From: Sulfitobacter guttiformis | GTDB taxonomy: Bacteria; Pseudomonadota; Alphaproteobacteria; Rhodobacterales; Rhodobacteraceae | Reading direction: 5' to 3' | DNA: 64,000 nucleotides | Assembly (NCBI RefSeq): GCF_003610455.1 | Contig: NZ_RAQK01000002.1 | Span: forward strand, 806,001-870,000 | Shown here: positions 9,411-18,933 of the stretch, one piece after another | Layout of the letters: the number at the start of each line of letters is the position of its first letter | Position numbering within the stretch: the first letter of the stretch is position 1 | Position numbers and translations under genes: made by a program | Notes under the pieces: generated by a model | The model's input: the letters and a program-made list of their open reading frames with translations, nothing else | What the model was told of the DNA's origin: nothing | Database searches by the model: none

Positions 9411-10630
9411 CAGATGCAATTCTCGTCCTTAACGCTGGCTCCTCCAGCCTCAAATTCGCACTCTATTCTGATATTATAGTTGGTCACGATGAAGCTGTCA
9501 TGCAAACGCCCCTCCTGCGCGGCAAAATTGCAAACATCGGGAACGCTGCGATATTTTCGGCTTATGACGCCAAGGGAAATGTCGTGCCGCCCCAAGACCA
9601 CATGATATGCGAGCCATCGGCGACGCACGACACCCTCATCCCTGCGCTTCTCGAATGGCTGCAAAACCATGGCGGCGGTGCGACCATCAAGGCCGCAGGT
9701 CACCGTGTGGTACATGGCGGGCGCGCACATGCCGGCCCCGCGCGGATCACAAATACACTGATGGCAGAACTGGAAGACCTTGTGCCGCTGGCCCCGCTGC
9801 ACCAGCCCCATAATCTGGCAGCGATCCGTCACGTTGCAGCCTTCACACCCGACCTTCCCCAGATCGCCTGTTTCGACACCAGTTTTCACAGGACCCAAGA
9901 CAGACTTGCCCAGATCTTCGCCCTGCCCCGCGCCCTGACTGATCAGGGGATTTTGCGCTATGGCTTTCACGGCCTATCGTATGAATACATCGCGGGAAGG
10001 CTACCATCATATCTTGGGCAACACGGAGGTGGTCGTGTGATTGTCGCGCACCTTGGCAATGGAGCCAGCATGTGCGCGCTGAAAAACCGGCAAAGTGTGG
10101 CTACAAGTATGGGTTTCACTGCGCTCGACGGCCTGATGATGGGGCGGCGCTGTGGGGCGCTTGACCCCGGTGTCGTTTTGCATCTGTTGGAGCAAAAGAG
10201 GATGTCACCGGACGAGATCACGCAGCTTTTGTATCGGGAGTCGGGCCTGTTAGGTGTGTCGGGAATTAGCAACGACATGGCCTCCCTGGAGGCCAGCACC
10301 GCACCGGAAGCGCGTGAGGCAATCGAGCTGTTTTGCTACCGTGCGGCCTGCGAACTGGCGGCACTTTGCGCGGCCATCGGCGGGCTTGACGCAATCGTCT
10401 TCACCGCCGGTATCGGCGAAAAATCGGCCCTCGTCCGCAGTATGATTATTGATCGCCTCGCATGGATGGGCGTAGCCCTTGATCCAACGGCGAACGAGGG
10501 CAACCAGACGCGCATAAACTCAGACGCATCAAAAATCGTCGTTCTAGTCATTCCAACGGACGAAGAATCCGTCATTGCCCGCGCCACACGGCAGTTGCTC
10601 CATGTAGGGAATGCGACACCTGCACATTAG
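9407..10630 (+). CDS. ackA: Acetate (propionate/butyrate) kinase
   Basis: 407 residues. The ATG at 9407 overlaps the previous stop as ATGA; the much longer in-frame start at 9077 runs through the fusion gene and is rejected. Family motifs are present: VLNAGSSSLKFAL at the N-terminus, GHRVVHGG, CFDTSFH, and AHLGNGASMCA followed by TSMGFTALDGLMMGRR. The enzyme makes ATP from acyl-phosphate and ADP. Last gene of the phaC-fabI-maoC/pta-ackA unit; a hairpin follows immediately. Confidence 0.95.
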   Translation: MTDAILVLNAGSSSLKFALYSDIIVGHDEAVMQTPLLRGKIANIGNAAIFSAYDAKGNVVPPQDHMICEPSATHDTLIPALLEWLQNHGGGATIKAAGHRVVHGGRAHAGPARITNTLMAELEDLVPLAPLHQPHNLAAIRHVAAFTPDLPQIACFDTSFHRTQDRLAQIFALPRALTDQGILRYGFHGLSYEYIAGRLPSYLGQHGGGRVIVAHLGNGASMCALKNRQSVATSMGFTALDGLMMGRRCGALDPGVVLHLLEQKRMSPDEITQLLYRESGLLGVSGISNDMASLEASTAPEAREAIELFCYRAACELAALCAAIGGLDAIVFTAGIGEKSALVRSMIIDRLAWMGVALDPTANEGNQTRINSDASKIVVLVIPTDEESVIARATRQLLHVGNATPAH

Positions 10631-10676
10631 CGGCGCATAGAATACAGCCTAATCTCCCGACACCTTCTGTGCGCCG
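10631..10676 (+). terminator. Hairpin after ackA
   Basis: A 12-bp stem with one wobble pair (10631-10642 with 10665-10676; core CGGCGCA/TGCGCCG) encloses a 22-base loop directly after the ackA stop. There is no T-run, so it may be a factor-dependent terminator or 3'-end stabiliser rather than a classical intrinsic terminator. Confidence 0.4.
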
Positions 10677-10697
10677 TCACTATGCCAAACGGTGGGC

Positions 10698-10734
10698 GCA
10701 GGTCAAAAAACTGCGTTTCGCTGACCTGCATCAA
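10698..10734. promoter_or_regulatory. Inverted repeat and FNR-type box before the arc gene group
   Basis: CTGACCTGCATCAA (10721-10734) fits the FNR-type pattern at 8 of 10 positions. Overlapping it, GCAGGTCA (10698-10705) and TGACCTGC (10722-10729) form a perfect 8-bp inverted repeat with a 16-base spacer. A start near 10769 would leave a leader of about 66 bases before the ATG at 10835. The site may drive 10835-16943, since no comparable box was found in the 194-bp gap before the YfcC gene. Confidence 0.4.
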
Positions 10735-10834
10735 TACGACAGCCTGAAACCTGATTTACGCTTAGACCCAATTCGGGTCTGCCGCGATATTGGTCAGCTC
10801 GTTAGATGCAGCCACTTCACGAAGGGAAAAAACG

Positions 10835-11119
10835 ATGGCATTTTCGATTAAAGAAATGGGGCAAGATCCCGTTTATGAACGTTTTCTTGGTGCAACGGTC
10901 GGGGAGGATAGTCGCGAGACGAACGTTTCTGTTTTGTCGATGCTCGCAAGGCTTGATATAGATCCATGGCTTGAAGCCGCGAAACTGGCCGAAATGTCGG
11001 GCGGCGCTGCACGCAAGCGGCTGGATGCTTTGATAGCGCGGTTTACAGACGTGCAAACGCCTGCATCCGGTCGGGGGAAAGTGGTTTCTAATCTGCTCGA
11101 CCTGCTCCCAAAAACATGA
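10835..11119 (+). CDS. Small soluble protein of unknown function
   Basis: 94 residues from the ATG at 10835, preceded by GAAGGG about ten bases upstream; the in-frame start at 10790 lacks a good site. No signal peptide or membrane segment. The middle reads as a helical pair (LARLDIDPWLEAAKLAEM, then AARKRLDALIARF). I do not recognise the family. It overlaps the next gene as ATGA and precedes the arginine deiminase genes, so it is probably co-regulated with them; a stress or anaerobic accessory role is only inference. Confidence 0.75.
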   Translation: MAFSIKEMGQDPVYERFLGATVGEDSRETNVSVLSMLARLDIDPWLEAAKLAEMSGGAARKRLDALIARFTDVQTPASGRGKVVSNLLDLLPKT

Positions 11120-11475
11120 GCAGTGCTGCCGAGCTTTGGGATATGGAAGAGCGCTTTTGGACGCAAGGTGCCGACAGTGCGCGACATATGACATCACCTG
11201 ATGCCGTATTTGTGTTCCCCTACCCTGCGGGAATACTCACAGGGGATGCCGTCTGGAGAGAAGCCGACGTTGCCCAGCGATGGCGGTCTGTCGTGATGAG
11301 CGAGCGGTATTTATCGCGCAAGGATGACATTTCAATTCTGGCCTACCGCGTATCTGCCGAGCGCGGCGACGAGCCAATTTATAAAGCCCTCTGCACCTCG
11401 ACCTACATTCACGACGACAGCAAATGGCTTCGCCTGCACCACCAGCAGACACCCGTGGCATCGGCAAAATTATGA
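11116..11475 (+). CDS. Probable NTF2-like (SnoaL/DUF4440-like) small protein
   Basis: 119 residues, start fixed by ATGA overlap with the upstream gene. The layout (AELWDMEERFWTQGAD, a small charged middle, WLRLHHQQTPV at the end) resembles cone-shaped NTF2-like proteins, where the C-terminal strand often has the W-x-HHQ-TP pattern. No catalytic function can be assigned. A 194-bp gap without an obvious terminator separates it from the exchanger gene, so it may belong to the same transcript. Confidence 0.7.
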   Translation: MSSAAELWDMEERFWTQGADSARHMTSPDAVFVFPYPAGILTGDAVWREADVAQRWRSVVMSERYLSRKDDISILAYRVSAERGDEPIYKALCTSTYIHDDSKWLRLHHQQTPVASAKL

Positions 11476-11669
11476 GCTTCGTTGGGACGCAGAGCGATCT
11501 CCAGTCTTACATGTTTTGCCGACCGCGCTGCACTCATTTGCCTGCCCCTAACTTCGATCAGCCCGACAGCCACAAAGCGAGGCTAGCCTAGAATCAATGC
11601 TGTTGGCTTTCCTCAACCTGAGCGAAACCTGCCAGCCAAGATCAACGAGTTCGCAACAAGGACGCCCCC

Positions 11670-13118
11670 ATGCCTTTATCAGACACAACTGCCCCCAAGC
11701 GTAAAAAGCAGTTCCCGTTTCCTTCGGCATATACAATTCTTTTTGCGCTGATCATCATCGTAGCTGCCCTGACTTGGGTGATTCCGGCAGGTCAGTACGA
11801 GCGTGTGGCGTCCCAAGCGCTTGGCAAAGACCTCCCCGTTGCGGGTACCTACGCCACCACCGAGGCCAATCCGCAGGGCTTCTTTGATGTCATCCTCGCG
11901 CCAATCGCTGGCTTCTATGATCCGGGCAGCTACAGCGCAAATGCCATCGATGTGGCCCTTTTTGTGCTGATGATCGGTGGCTTTATCGGCGTAGTCACGG
12001 CCACAGGTGCCATTGATGCAGGCATCAAACGCGCCATGACAAGGCTCAAAGGACGCGAAAAATGGATGATTCCAATCCTGATGGGCCTTTTTGCGCTGGG
12101 GGGCACAACCGAAGGCATGGCGGAGGAGACGCTTGCTTTCTATGTGTTGCTCACCCCCGTGATGATCGCAGCTGGATACGATGCGCTGACGGCAGTGGCG
12201 GTGATCCTGCTGGGTGCGGGCGTAGGTGTTCTGGGATCAACCGTAAACGCATTTTCGACCGTCATCGCATCGGATGCTGCGGGCGTAGCCTTCACCGAGG
12301 GGCTGATGTTGCGGTTAGTAATCCTTGTAGTCTGCTTCGTGGCAACCACAGCTTACGTCATGTGGTACGCCGCACGGGTAAAGGCCGATCCGTCGAAATC
12401 ACTGGTGTTTGACCGCAAAGCCGAGAACGAGGCGCATTTCAAAAGCACCACAGACATCGCCACCGATTTTACTGGTCTGCACAAGATCGTCCTGCTGCTG
12501 TTCGGCACGACTTTTGCAGTGATGATCTGGGGTGTGTCTCTGGGCGGCTGGTGGATGGCCGAAATGAGCGGGCTGTTCCTGTTTGCGGGCATCGGCATCG
12601 GGCTGATCGGGCGTCTGGGCGAAAAGGGTCTGGTCGATGCATTCGTTGGTGGCGCACGCGATCTGCTGGGTGTGGCGCTTATCATCGGCCTTGCACGCGG
12701 TATCGTCGTAGTGATGGACGCAGGGCATATGACCGACACCATCCTCTTCTGGGCCGAAGAAAGCATCGCGGGTCTCAACAGTGTCCTCTTCATTATCGTA
12801 ATGTACTGGATCGAGGTAGCGCTGTCCTTTTTCGTGCCCTCGACCTCCGGCCTTGCCGTCCTGTCCATGCCGATCCTGGCGCCGGTTGGGGATTTTGCCG
12901 GGGTCGCGCGCAGCCTGATCGTCACCGCCTTCCAATCGGCGGCCGGTGTCGTCAACCTGATCACCCCCACCTCAGCAGTCGTTATGGGCGGCCTGGCCAT
13001 CGCCCGCGTCCCTTATGAGCGTTGGCTACGCTTTGTCTGGCCCGTACTTCTGGGCCTCACGATCATCATCATGGTCGCCCTCAGCCTTGGCGTCCTCATG
13101 CAAGGAACCCCCACATGA
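11670..13118 (+). CDS. YfcC/DcuC-family membrane transporter, probable arginine/ornithine exchanger
   Basis: 482 residues with about a dozen hydrophobic helices. The N-terminus ([21 protein letters not shown]) and the [11 protein letters not shown] and [14 protein letters not shown] stretches are typical of the YfcC branch of the DcuC superfamily. Position directly before arcA, with ATGA overlap, indicates a role equivalent to ArcD: arginine in, ornithine out. It is not homologous to classical ArcD of the APC family, so substrate specificity is inferred from context. Confidence 0.85.
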   Translation: MPLSDTTAPKRKKQFPFPSAYTILFALIIIVAALTWVIPAGQYERVASQALGKDLPVAGTYATTEANPQGFFDVILAPIAGFYDPGSYSANAIDVALFVLMIGGFIGVVTATGAIDAGIKRAMTRLKGREKWMIPILMGLFALGGTTEGMAEETLAFYVLLTPVMIAAGYDALTAVAVILLGAGVGVLGSTVNAFSTVIASDAAGVAFTEGLMLRLVILVVCFVATTAYVMWYAARVKADPSKSLVFDRKAENEAHFKSTTDIATDFTGLHKIVLLLFGTTFAVMIWGVSLGGWWMAEMSGLFLFAGIGIGLIGRLGEKGLVDAFVGGARDLLGVALIIGLARGIVVVMDAGHMTDTILFWAEESIAGLNSVLFIIVMYWIEVALSFFVPSTSGLAVLSMPILAPVGDFAGVARSLIVTAFQSAAGVVNLITPTSAVVMGGLAIARVPYERWLRFVWPVLLGLTIIIMVALSLGVLMQGTPT

Positions 13119-14338
13119 CTTTGACTTACGGCGTTCATTCCGAAGCGGGCAAGTTGCGCCGCGTAATGGTTCACAAGCCGGGCGCGGCCATGGCGCGGCT
13201 GACCCCTGCAAACTGCGCGGAGTTGCTGTTCGACGATGTGATCTGGGTCAAGCAGGCCCGGATCGAGCATATGACCTTCGTGGATGCGATGCGCAATCGC
13301 GGGGTCGAGGTGGTATTTCTGCGGCAAATGCTAACCGAGACATTGGGTGATATGGAAGCACGCCGCTGGCTGCTGGAGGCGCGGATCAACGATAATACTG
13401 TAGGGGTCGGTCTAGCAGATGATTTGCTGGCACATCTGATGGAAGTGAAGGCAGATCTGCTCTCTACCATCCTGATCGGGGGCATGAGCCGGGCGGAACT
13501 GCCTATTGCGGCAGCTGGTGTGCTGGCCCCCATGCTGGAGCCTGCCGACTTCGTTCTGCCCCCCTTGCCCAACCACATCTTCACCCGTGATACGACCTGC
13601 TGGATTTACGGCGGTGTTACACTGAATCCGATGCATTGGCCCGCACGACGGCTGGAGACGCTGAATCTTGCTGCAATCTACCGCTTTCACCCCGATTTCA
13701 AGGATGCAGGCTTTCCTGTCTGGTGGGGCGATCCGAAGCAGGACCATGGTCCTGCCACAGTCGAGGGTGGTGATGTCATGCCCATCGGAAATGGCACGGT
13801 CCTGATCGGCATGGGAGAGCGGACAACGCCGCAGGCCGTGGGTCAGATCGCGCGCGGGCTGTTTGCGGGCGGTGGTGCAACGCGGGTCATTGCCTGCCAG
13901 TTTCCACGCTCGCGCGGTGCTATGCACCTTGATACTGTATTCACCTTCTGCGACCGCGATCTGGTTACTGTCTTTACCGAAGTGACCGATGCCATACGCT
14001 GTTACAGCCTGCGCCCGGGTGAGGGTGATGCAGTCATCGTCGAGACAGAGACAAAGCCGTTTCTGGAGGTCGTCGCTAGCGCCTTGGGCCTCAAGAAACT
14101 GCGAACCGTACCCACAGGCGGCGACGCCTACGAATCCGCGCGCGAGCAGTGGGACGATGCCAATAATCTGCTGTGCCTCGAGCCCGGTGTCGTCGTGGGC
14201 TACGAGCGCAACGTCGATTCCAACACGCTCCTGCGCAAGGCAGGTGTCGAGGTCATCACCATCCCCGGATCGGAACTCGGACGCGGGCGCGGCGGATCAC
14301 ACTGTATGACCTGCCCACTCATCCGCGACGAAATTTAA
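13115..14338 (+). CDS. arcA: Arginine deiminase
   Basis: 407 residues; the ATG at 13115 overlaps the transporter stop. It hydrolyses arginine to citrulline and ammonia. Guanidine-modifying enzyme motifs are all visible: [30 protein letters not shown] and the terminal [13 protein letters not shown] with nucleophile C397. Length matches bacterial ADI. It is the first enzyme of the pathway completed by arcB and arcC downstream. The in-frame upstream start at 13022 lies within the transporter gene and is rejected. Confidence 0.97.
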   Translation: MTLTYGVHSEAGKLRRVMVHKPGAAMARLTPANCAELLFDDVIWVKQARIEHMTFVDAMRNRGVEVVFLRQMLTETLGDMEARRWLLEARINDNTVGVGLADDLLAHLMEVKADLLSTILIGGMSRAELPIAAAGVLAPMLEPADFVLPPLPNHIFTRDTTCWIYGGVTLNPMHWPARRLETLNLAAIYRFHPDFKDAGFPVWWGDPKQDHGPATVEGGDVMPIGNGTVLIGMGERTTPQAVGQIARGLFAGGGATRVIACQFPRSRGAMHLDTVFTFCDRDLVTVFTEVTDAIRCYSLRPGEGDAVIVETETKPFLEVVASALGLKKLRTVPTGGDAYESAREQWDDANNLLCLEPGVVVGYERNVDSNTLLRKAGVEVITIPGSELGRGRGGSHCMTCPLIRDEI

Positions 14339-14348
14339 GGAATATCCC

Positions 14349-15350
14349 ATGCCACAGAACCTACGCGGACGCAGCTTTCTCACCTTGCTGGACTTTTCAC
14401 CTGACGAAATCCGCCATCTGCTACGATTGGCAGGATCGTTGAAGATGGCCAAGACCGGTGGATACGAGCAACAGCACCTGGAAGGCAAGAACATCGCGCT
14501 GATCTTCGAGAAGGATAGCACCCGTACCCGCAGCGGATTTGAAGTAGCCGCTTACGACCAAGGCGCGCATGTCACTTATCTCGGCCCCTCGGGCAGCCAC
14601 ATCGGCCACAAGGAAACGATGAAAGACACCGCCCGTGTGCTGGGCCGGTTCTATGACGGCATCGAATATCGCGGCTTTGGCCAACGGGATGCAGAGGTGC
14701 TGGCAGAGTTCTCCGGTGTGCCAGTTTTCAATGGTCTGACGGATGATTTTCACCCGACACAGATCCTCGCAGATCTGCTGACGATGAGGGAATTTACGCA
14801 CAAACACCTCTCCGATATCGCCTTTTGCTTCATGGGTGACGCTGGCAACAACATGGGCGCATCCCTGATGATCGGTGGCGCCTTGATTGGGATGGATGTG
14901 CGCCTGTGCGGCCCAAAATCTTGCTGGCCAGATGCAGATCTCGTCACACAGTGCCGCACCATAGCCGAGACGTCGGGCGCGCGTATCACTCTGACCGAAA
15001 AGCACGCGGAAGGGTTAGAAGGCGCAGACTTCGTTTACACGGATGTCTGGGTCTCAATGGGTGAGCCGGATAGTGTGTGGGAGGAGCGAATAGAACTACT
15101 GTCGCCCTACCAGGTCACATCGGAAATCATGGAGAAGACAGGCAATCACTATGCCAAATTCATGCACTGCCTGCCCGCCTTCCACAATCGCGACACCGAA
15201 GTGGGCGAAGCCACGTTCCAAAAATTTGGCATTGATTGCATGGAGGTGACGGAGGAAGTCTTCGAATCCGCCGCCTCTGTGGTCTTCGATCAGGCGGAAA
15301 ACCGGATGCACACAATCAAGGCGGTTCTTGTCGCCACGATGGGGTCTTAA
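14349..15350 (+). CDS. arcB: Ornithine carbamoyltransferase (catabolic)
   Basis: 333 residues. The carbamoyl-phosphate motif STRTR lies at 57-61, and the ornithine-side motif HCLPAFHN near 271-278. Context between arcA and arcC implies the catabolic direction: citrulline plus phosphate to ornithine and carbamoyl phosphate. The start follows the arcA stop by ten bases, with AAGGAATAT as ribosome site. Length is typical for catabolic and anabolic enzymes alike, so direction is judged from the operon, not from residues. Confidence 0.95.
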   Translation: MPQNLRGRSFLTLLDFSPDEIRHLLRLAGSLKMAKTGGYEQQHLEGKNIALIFEKDSTRTRSGFEVAAYDQGAHVTYLGPSGSHIGHKETMKDTARVLGRFYDGIEYRGFGQRDAEVLAEFSGVPVFNGLTDDFHPTQILADLLTMREFTHKHLSDIAFCFMGDAGNNMGASLMIGGALIGMDVRLCGPKSCWPDADLVTQCRTIAETSGARITLTEKHAEGLEGADFVYTDVWVSMGEPDSVWEERIELLSPYQVTSEIMEKTGNHYAKFMHCLPAFHNRDTEVGEATFQKFGIDCMEVTEEVFESAASVVFDQAENRMHTIKAVLVATMGS

Positions 15351-15351
15351 G

Positions 15352-16281
15352 ATGCGTATCGTCGTAGCCCTTGGCGGTAATGCCCTACTGCGGCGGGACG
15401 AGCCAATGACACCCAGCGCCCAGCGGACAAATGTCCGAATTGCCGCTGTCGCATTGGCCGATCTTGCCCTTGAGCACCAGATCATCGTGGCGCACGGCAA
15501 TGGCCCGCAGGTGGGACTGTTGGCGCTGCACGGGGCCGCCTATGATCCGGCCAAACCCTGGCCACTTGATGTCTTGGGGGCAGAGACCGAAGGCATGATC
15601 GGGTATTTGATAGAGCAAGAGTTGATGAATGCGCTGCCCGACGGGTCGCTCTGTGCCACATTGCTGAGCCGCGTTGAGGTCGACCCTGATGATCCGGCCT
15701 TCAGCGCACCCAGCAAACCCATCGGACCGGCTTATTCAGCAGATGAAGCAAAACTTGTGGCCGCCGACCATGGCTGGGAGATGGCAAAGGAGGCCAGCGG
15801 TGATTTGCGCCGTGTTGTGCCCTCTCCGCTTCCCCAAAGGATTGTGGGTCTTGAGGCGATCAAGACACTGCTGGACGCGCAGCATATTGTAATCTGTGCA
15901 GGCGGCGGCGGCATTCCAGTTCTGCGCAATAATAGTGGCGATATGGAAGGCGTGGAGGCCGTGATCGACAAGGATCGCACCTCCGCGCTGCTGGCGTCTG
16001 ATCTGGGTGCGGATGCGCTCCTGCTGCTTACCGATGTGGCGGCCGTTTTCAAAGATTTCGGTGGTCCGGATGAAGCTGCAATCCACCATATAACCCCTGA
16101 AGCGTTGGAAGCGCTTGACCTAGCTGCGGGTTCCATGGGTCCCAAAGGTGCAGCAGCGGCGGCTTTCGTACGCAGCAGCGGGAAGTTTGCGGGCATCGGC
16201 CAACTCAGCGATGCACGGGCGATCCTTGAGGGGCGCGCCGGAACTCGCATCGCGCCAAACCCCGAACCCATTAAAAAATGA
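15352..16281 (+). CDS. arcC: Carbamate kinase
   Basis: 309 residues starting one base after the arcB stop (ATG at 15352). It transfers phosphate from carbamoyl phosphate to ADP, giving ATP, CO2 and ammonia. The amino-acid-kinase fold is clear: [12 protein letters not shown] at the N-terminus, [31 protein letters not shown] and [10 protein letters not shown]. With ackA upstream this is the second substrate-level ATP generator in the module. The last four bases overlap the GNAT gene. Confidence 0.96.
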   Translation: MRIVVALGGNALLRRDEPMTPSAQRTNVRIAAVALADLALEHQIIVAHGNGPQVGLLALHGAAYDPAKPWPLDVLGAETEGMIGYLIEQELMNALPDGSLCATLLSRVEVDPDDPAFSAPSKPIGPAYSADEAKLVAADHGWEMAKEASGDLRRVVPSPLPQRIVGLEAIKTLLDAQHIVICAGGGGIPVLRNNSGDMEGVEAVIDKDRTSALLASDLGADALLLLTDVAAVFKDFGGPDEAAIHHITPEALEALDLAAGSMGPKGAAAAAFVRSSGKFAGIGQLSDARAILEGRAGTRIAPNPEPIKK

Positions 16282-16943
16282 AGTTCACACCATTCAGAAC
16301 AATACTTAAAGACGGGCAGTCCATCCTGTTGAGGGAGGTTACACCCGCAGACCGGCATCTACTGGAGATCGGTTATGCACAGCTCTCCAGCCGGTCGCGG
16401 TATTTTCGCTTTCTCGCGGCGCGGCATGATCTGACGCCCTCCGAGTTGGATAAGTTCACGGCCCGTAACGGCGATGATCACGTCGCGATTGGCGCTCTTA
16501 CCCAAGGCACGTTTATCCCACGACCTATTGGCATTGCGCGCTATGTCCGCTTTCCGGATCAACCCCATATGGCTGAAATAGCGATCACAATTTTGGATGC
16601 AGTGCAAAGGCAGGGGCTGGGCAGCCTTCTTCTCAAAGCACTCTCGACACACGCGGCGTGCTGTGGAATTTCGGAATTCTACGCGTTGGTCCACCGGGAC
16701 AATGTGGGAATGCTGGGTCTGTTGGAGCGTTTCGGCGGCAGTGTTAGCACGCCTGACGAAGAGGAAATCGAAATAAGTTTGCCAGTCTCAAACCGCAGCC
16801 TTCAACTCACACAATCCGCAGGGGACGCAACAGCTTCGGCCGAAACCCGCCACGACTTGAAATCCCGCCTGAAAACCTCTGGTTTCGTCGGCGCAGACCA
16901 ATCCATATCAGTCTGGCTTGATGACGGCGGTGCGATAGTCTGA
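16278..16943 (+). CDS. GNAT-family N-acetyltransferase
   Basis: 221 residues, ATGA overlap with arcC. The GNAT fold spans about residues 15-170: an N-terminal [20 protein letters not shown] segment like the acetyltransferase domain of acyl-CoA synthetases, the acetyl-CoA loop motif RQGLGSLLL, and a later [18 protein letters not shown] helix. The tail is Ser/Thr rich. Substrate is unknown. Location at the end of the arc operon suggests acetylation control of the pathway or an arginine/ornithine-related substrate (inference). Confidence 0.82.
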   Translation: MKFTPFRTILKDGQSILLREVTPADRHLLEIGYAQLSSRSRYFRFLAARHDLTPSELDKFTARNGDDHVAIGALTQGTFIPRPIGIARYVRFPDQPHMAEIAITILDAVQRQGLGSLLLKALSTHAACCGISEFYALVHRDNVGMLGLLERFGGSVSTPDEEEIEISLPVSNRSLQLTQSAGDATASAETRHDLKSRLKTSGFVGADQSISVWLDDGGAIV

Positions 16944-16968
16944 TCAGTTCACTTGAATTCGGTGAACC

Positions 16969-16987
16969 ATTACCCGTTCAGGGTAAT
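16969..16987 (+). terminator. Short hairpin after the arc operon
   Basis: ATTACCC (16969-16975) and GGGTAAT (16981-16987) form a perfect 7-bp stem with a five-base loop, 26 bases after the GNAT stop. No T-run follows, so intrinsic termination is doubtful. Confidence 0.3.
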
Positions 16988-17072
16988 CCAAGAGATACGC
17001 GGGGCGGTCTGCCATTATCCCCTGCGCGCCCCGTGTATTTTCTGTTTGAAACTTTCAAGAAAGGATCAGCCG

Positions 17073-17270
17073 ATGACACCCGAAGCCGACAAGCCAACAG
17101 CCATTGCCGACAAGATGAAAACTGTCAAAACCGCGTGGGACAAAGCGCCCTCCGGCCCGAAAAAGCACGAGGCGCTCAAGCACTATCAAGCAGCCGAGCG
17201 TGCGCATACGGCAAAGAATGATGCGGATACGCACAAGGCACTTGATGCTGTGACAAACGCGCTCGCCTGA
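17073..17270 (+). CDS. Small charged protein of unknown function
   Basis: 65 residues from the ATG at 17073, which has AAGGA about nine bases upstream; an in-frame ATG-type start at 16953 would add a Cys-rich leader crossing the hairpin and is less likely. Highly charged, Lys/Ala rich and probably all helical (KPTAIADKMKTVKTAWDKA; HYQAAERAHTAKNDADTHKA). No Cys, Trp only once, no membrane segment. Family not recognised. It lies between the arc operon and a BON-domain gene, which suggests a stress-type role (inference). Confidence 0.6.
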   Translation: MTPEADKPTAIADKMKTVKTAWDKAPSGPKKHEALKHYQAAERAHTAKNDADTHKALDAVTNALA

Positions 17271-17339
17271 CACGGCAATATGCCGATGTTCGGTCACGAC
17301 CAGCACGGCACAATTTGAGTTAGAATAATGGAGAATATC

Positions 17340-17987
17340 ATGAACAATGACCATAAACTGAAAGAAGCGGTCCTCGCCGAACTCGACTGGGAACCAAGTG
17401 TGACCGCAGATCATATAGGGGTGACGGCGGAAGGCGGGGTGATAACGCTCACTGGTCATGTGAACAGCTATTGGCAAAAGTCGGCGGCAGAGCGGGCTGT
17501 CGGGCGGGTGCAAGGCGTCCGCGCCATCGCCGAAGAAATCGAAGTCAGCCTGTCCGGCAGCGTCCTCCACACCGACGAGGATATTGCGAAGGCAGCACTG
17601 CACCGGCTTGCGTGGGATGCCTCAATCCCCAAAGATGTGGTCAAGATCAAGGTCGAAAAAGGCTTTGTTACGCTGACGGGGGAAGTGCCGTGGCACTACC
17701 AACATGATGAGGCCGCCCGCACATTGCGCACGCTTGAGGGCGTGACCGGCGTTACCAACCAGATCAAGGTCAAACACCAGCCCGACACGGGCAGGATCGA
17801 GAGCGAGATCAACAAGGCCTTGCACCGCTCGATGTGGGCGTATGATCACGTCGAAGTCTCGGCCAATGAGGGTAAGGTTCATCTCACGGGCAAGGTAGAA
17901 TCCTGGCAGGACCGCCGTATGGCATGGGCTACCGCTTGGCGCGCGTCTGGCACCACTTCGGTCAAGAACGACATCCGCGTGAAATGA
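17340..17987 (+). CDS. Triple BON-domain protein (OsmY-like)
   Basis: 215 residues from the ATG at 17340, chosen because GGAG lies seven bases upstream; an ATG at 17328 would itself contain that site. Three BON modules are visible, each with a GVITLTGHV-type strand pattern (about residues 25-32, 100-110 and 175-185: EGGVITLTG, EKGFVTLTGEV, NEGKVHLTGKV). BON domains are linked to phospholipid or polymer binding and envelope stress. No signal peptide, so probably cytoplasmic, unlike E. coli OsmY. Confidence 0.85.
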   Translation: MNNDHKLKEAVLAELDWEPSVTADHIGVTAEGGVITLTGHVNSYWQKSAAERAVGRVQGVRAIAEEIEVSLSGSVLHTDEDIAKAALHRLAWDASIPKDVVKIKVEKGFVTLTGEVPWHYQHDEAARTLRTLEGVTGVTNQIKVKHQPDTGRIESEINKALHRSMWAYDHVEVSANEGKVHLTGKVESWQDRRMAWATAWRASGTTSVKNDIRVK

Positions 17988-17997
17988 TGACAGATAA

Positions 17998-18029
17998 CCC
18001 CCGCCCGCATCATTCCTTGCGGACGGGGG
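17998..18029. terminator. GC-rich hairpin between convergent genes
   Basis: CCCCCGCCCGCA (17998-18009) pairs with TGCGGACGGGGG (18018-18029), with one mismatch and an eight-base loop. It sits between the BON gene and the convergent Crp/Fnr gene and lacks T-runs on both sides. A bidirectional terminator is the simplest reading. Confidence 0.4.
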
Positions 18030-18061
18030 ATATGCCCGAAATCGCAACAACCCGACAATCC

Positions 18062-18778
18062 TCAGGCAAGCAGTGGTCCGATCTGATCCAGATAAGCCGC
18101 ATCAAACTGGGCAAACTCAACCAAACGGTCATAATCGTCAAAGCGGACTATGCCATCGCGGAACGTCAGCAGCCCTTTTTCGCGCAGTTGTCGCAGAACA
18201 CGGTTTACATGCACCGCGCTGAGGCCGATCGCATCGGCCACGAAATACTGCGTCAGCGGACAGGCAAAGCCGGCTTTATCCCCCATACCCACCAACGAGA
18301 GGCGCGCACCAAGTTCAAGCAGGAAATGCGCCACACGCACCGCCGCGTCGCGACGGCCGATGCCCACCAGATGTTCGACTACCATCGCCTCGTCACGCGA
18401 TGCGGCCCAAAAAATCGCGAGGGCAAGGCGCGGGGTCTGCGCGAAGGCTTCCAGCAGGTCGGATTTGAGAACCTCCGTTACCTCGATATCGGTGACAGGC
18501 TCCACGCTGTGATCCGACATGTGTAACAGAACGCTCCGCAGTGCCAGAAAATCACCCGGAATTTGAAAATCTATGATCTGGCGCTGCCCGTCTGCAAGGA
18601 TTTTGTAGGAACACGCCCAACCCGACATGAGGATGTAGGCCGTCTGATCCGATTGCCCCTGATGGACCAGATCGCGCCCCGCAACAAAAGTGCGCCGCCG
18701 CTTGCGCAAGCTCTCTAGGACGGAAATCTCCTCCGCCGATAAGGCGACAAAAGCACTGAGTTTGCGAACCAGAGGCAT
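18062..18778 (-). CDS. Crp/Fnr-family transcriptional regulator without Fe-S cysteines
   Basis: 238 residues: cyclic-nucleotide-binding fold about 10-130, long dimer helix about 130-160, winged helix at the C-terminus with recognition helix LSAVHVNRVLRQLREKG. The N-terminal cysteine cluster of FNR is absent (only C56 and one Cys near 173), so it should not sense oxygen through a 4Fe-4S cluster. At the positions of the E-xx-S-R contacts of FNR it has V-xx-N-R, so its operator may differ from TTGAT-N4-ATCAA. Two FNR-type boxes lie upstream. Confidence 0.88.
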   Translation of the reverse strand: MPLVRKLSAFVALSAEEISVLESLRKRRRTFVAGRDLVHQGQSDQTAYILMSGWACSYKILADGQRQIIDFQIPGDFLALRSVLLHMSDHSVEPVTDIEVTEVLKSDLLEAFAQTPRLALAIFWAASRDEAMVVEHLVGIGRRDAAVRVAHFLLELGARLSLVGMGDKAGFACPLTQYFVADAIGLSAVHVNRVLRQLREKGLLTFRDGIVRFDDYDRLVEFAQFDAAYLDQIGPLLA

Positions 18779-18803
18779 ATTTTCGATGAGAGCATTCCTT
18801 GAG

Positions 18804-18859
18804 TTGACGAATATCAGATATTTAGCAGGGTAATCACGGGGTCACCTGATGTCGATCAG
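18804..18859. promoter_or_regulatory. Pair of FNR-type boxes in a divergent intergenic region
   Basis: TTGACGAATATCAG (18804-18817) and CTGATGTCGATCAG (18846-18859) both fit the TGAY-N4-RTCA pattern; the second is a perfect palindrome. Their centres are 42 bp apart. Read toward the regulator, the distal box at -41.5 puts the start near 18811, where the proximal box would block it. Read toward 18934, it gives a start near 18894 and a 40-base leader. Confidence 0.5.
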
Positions 18860-18933
18860 TCCAAAAGGAATGCTTTGCTGCAAGGGTTGATGGACCACAG
18901 CGTAAATCCATATGTCCTGAAAGGTCTGATTGA

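Noticed and set aside
17924..18526. 200-codon plus-strand open frame
   Set aside because: Overlaps the Crp/Fnr gene on the other strand and starts inside the BON gene; no support.
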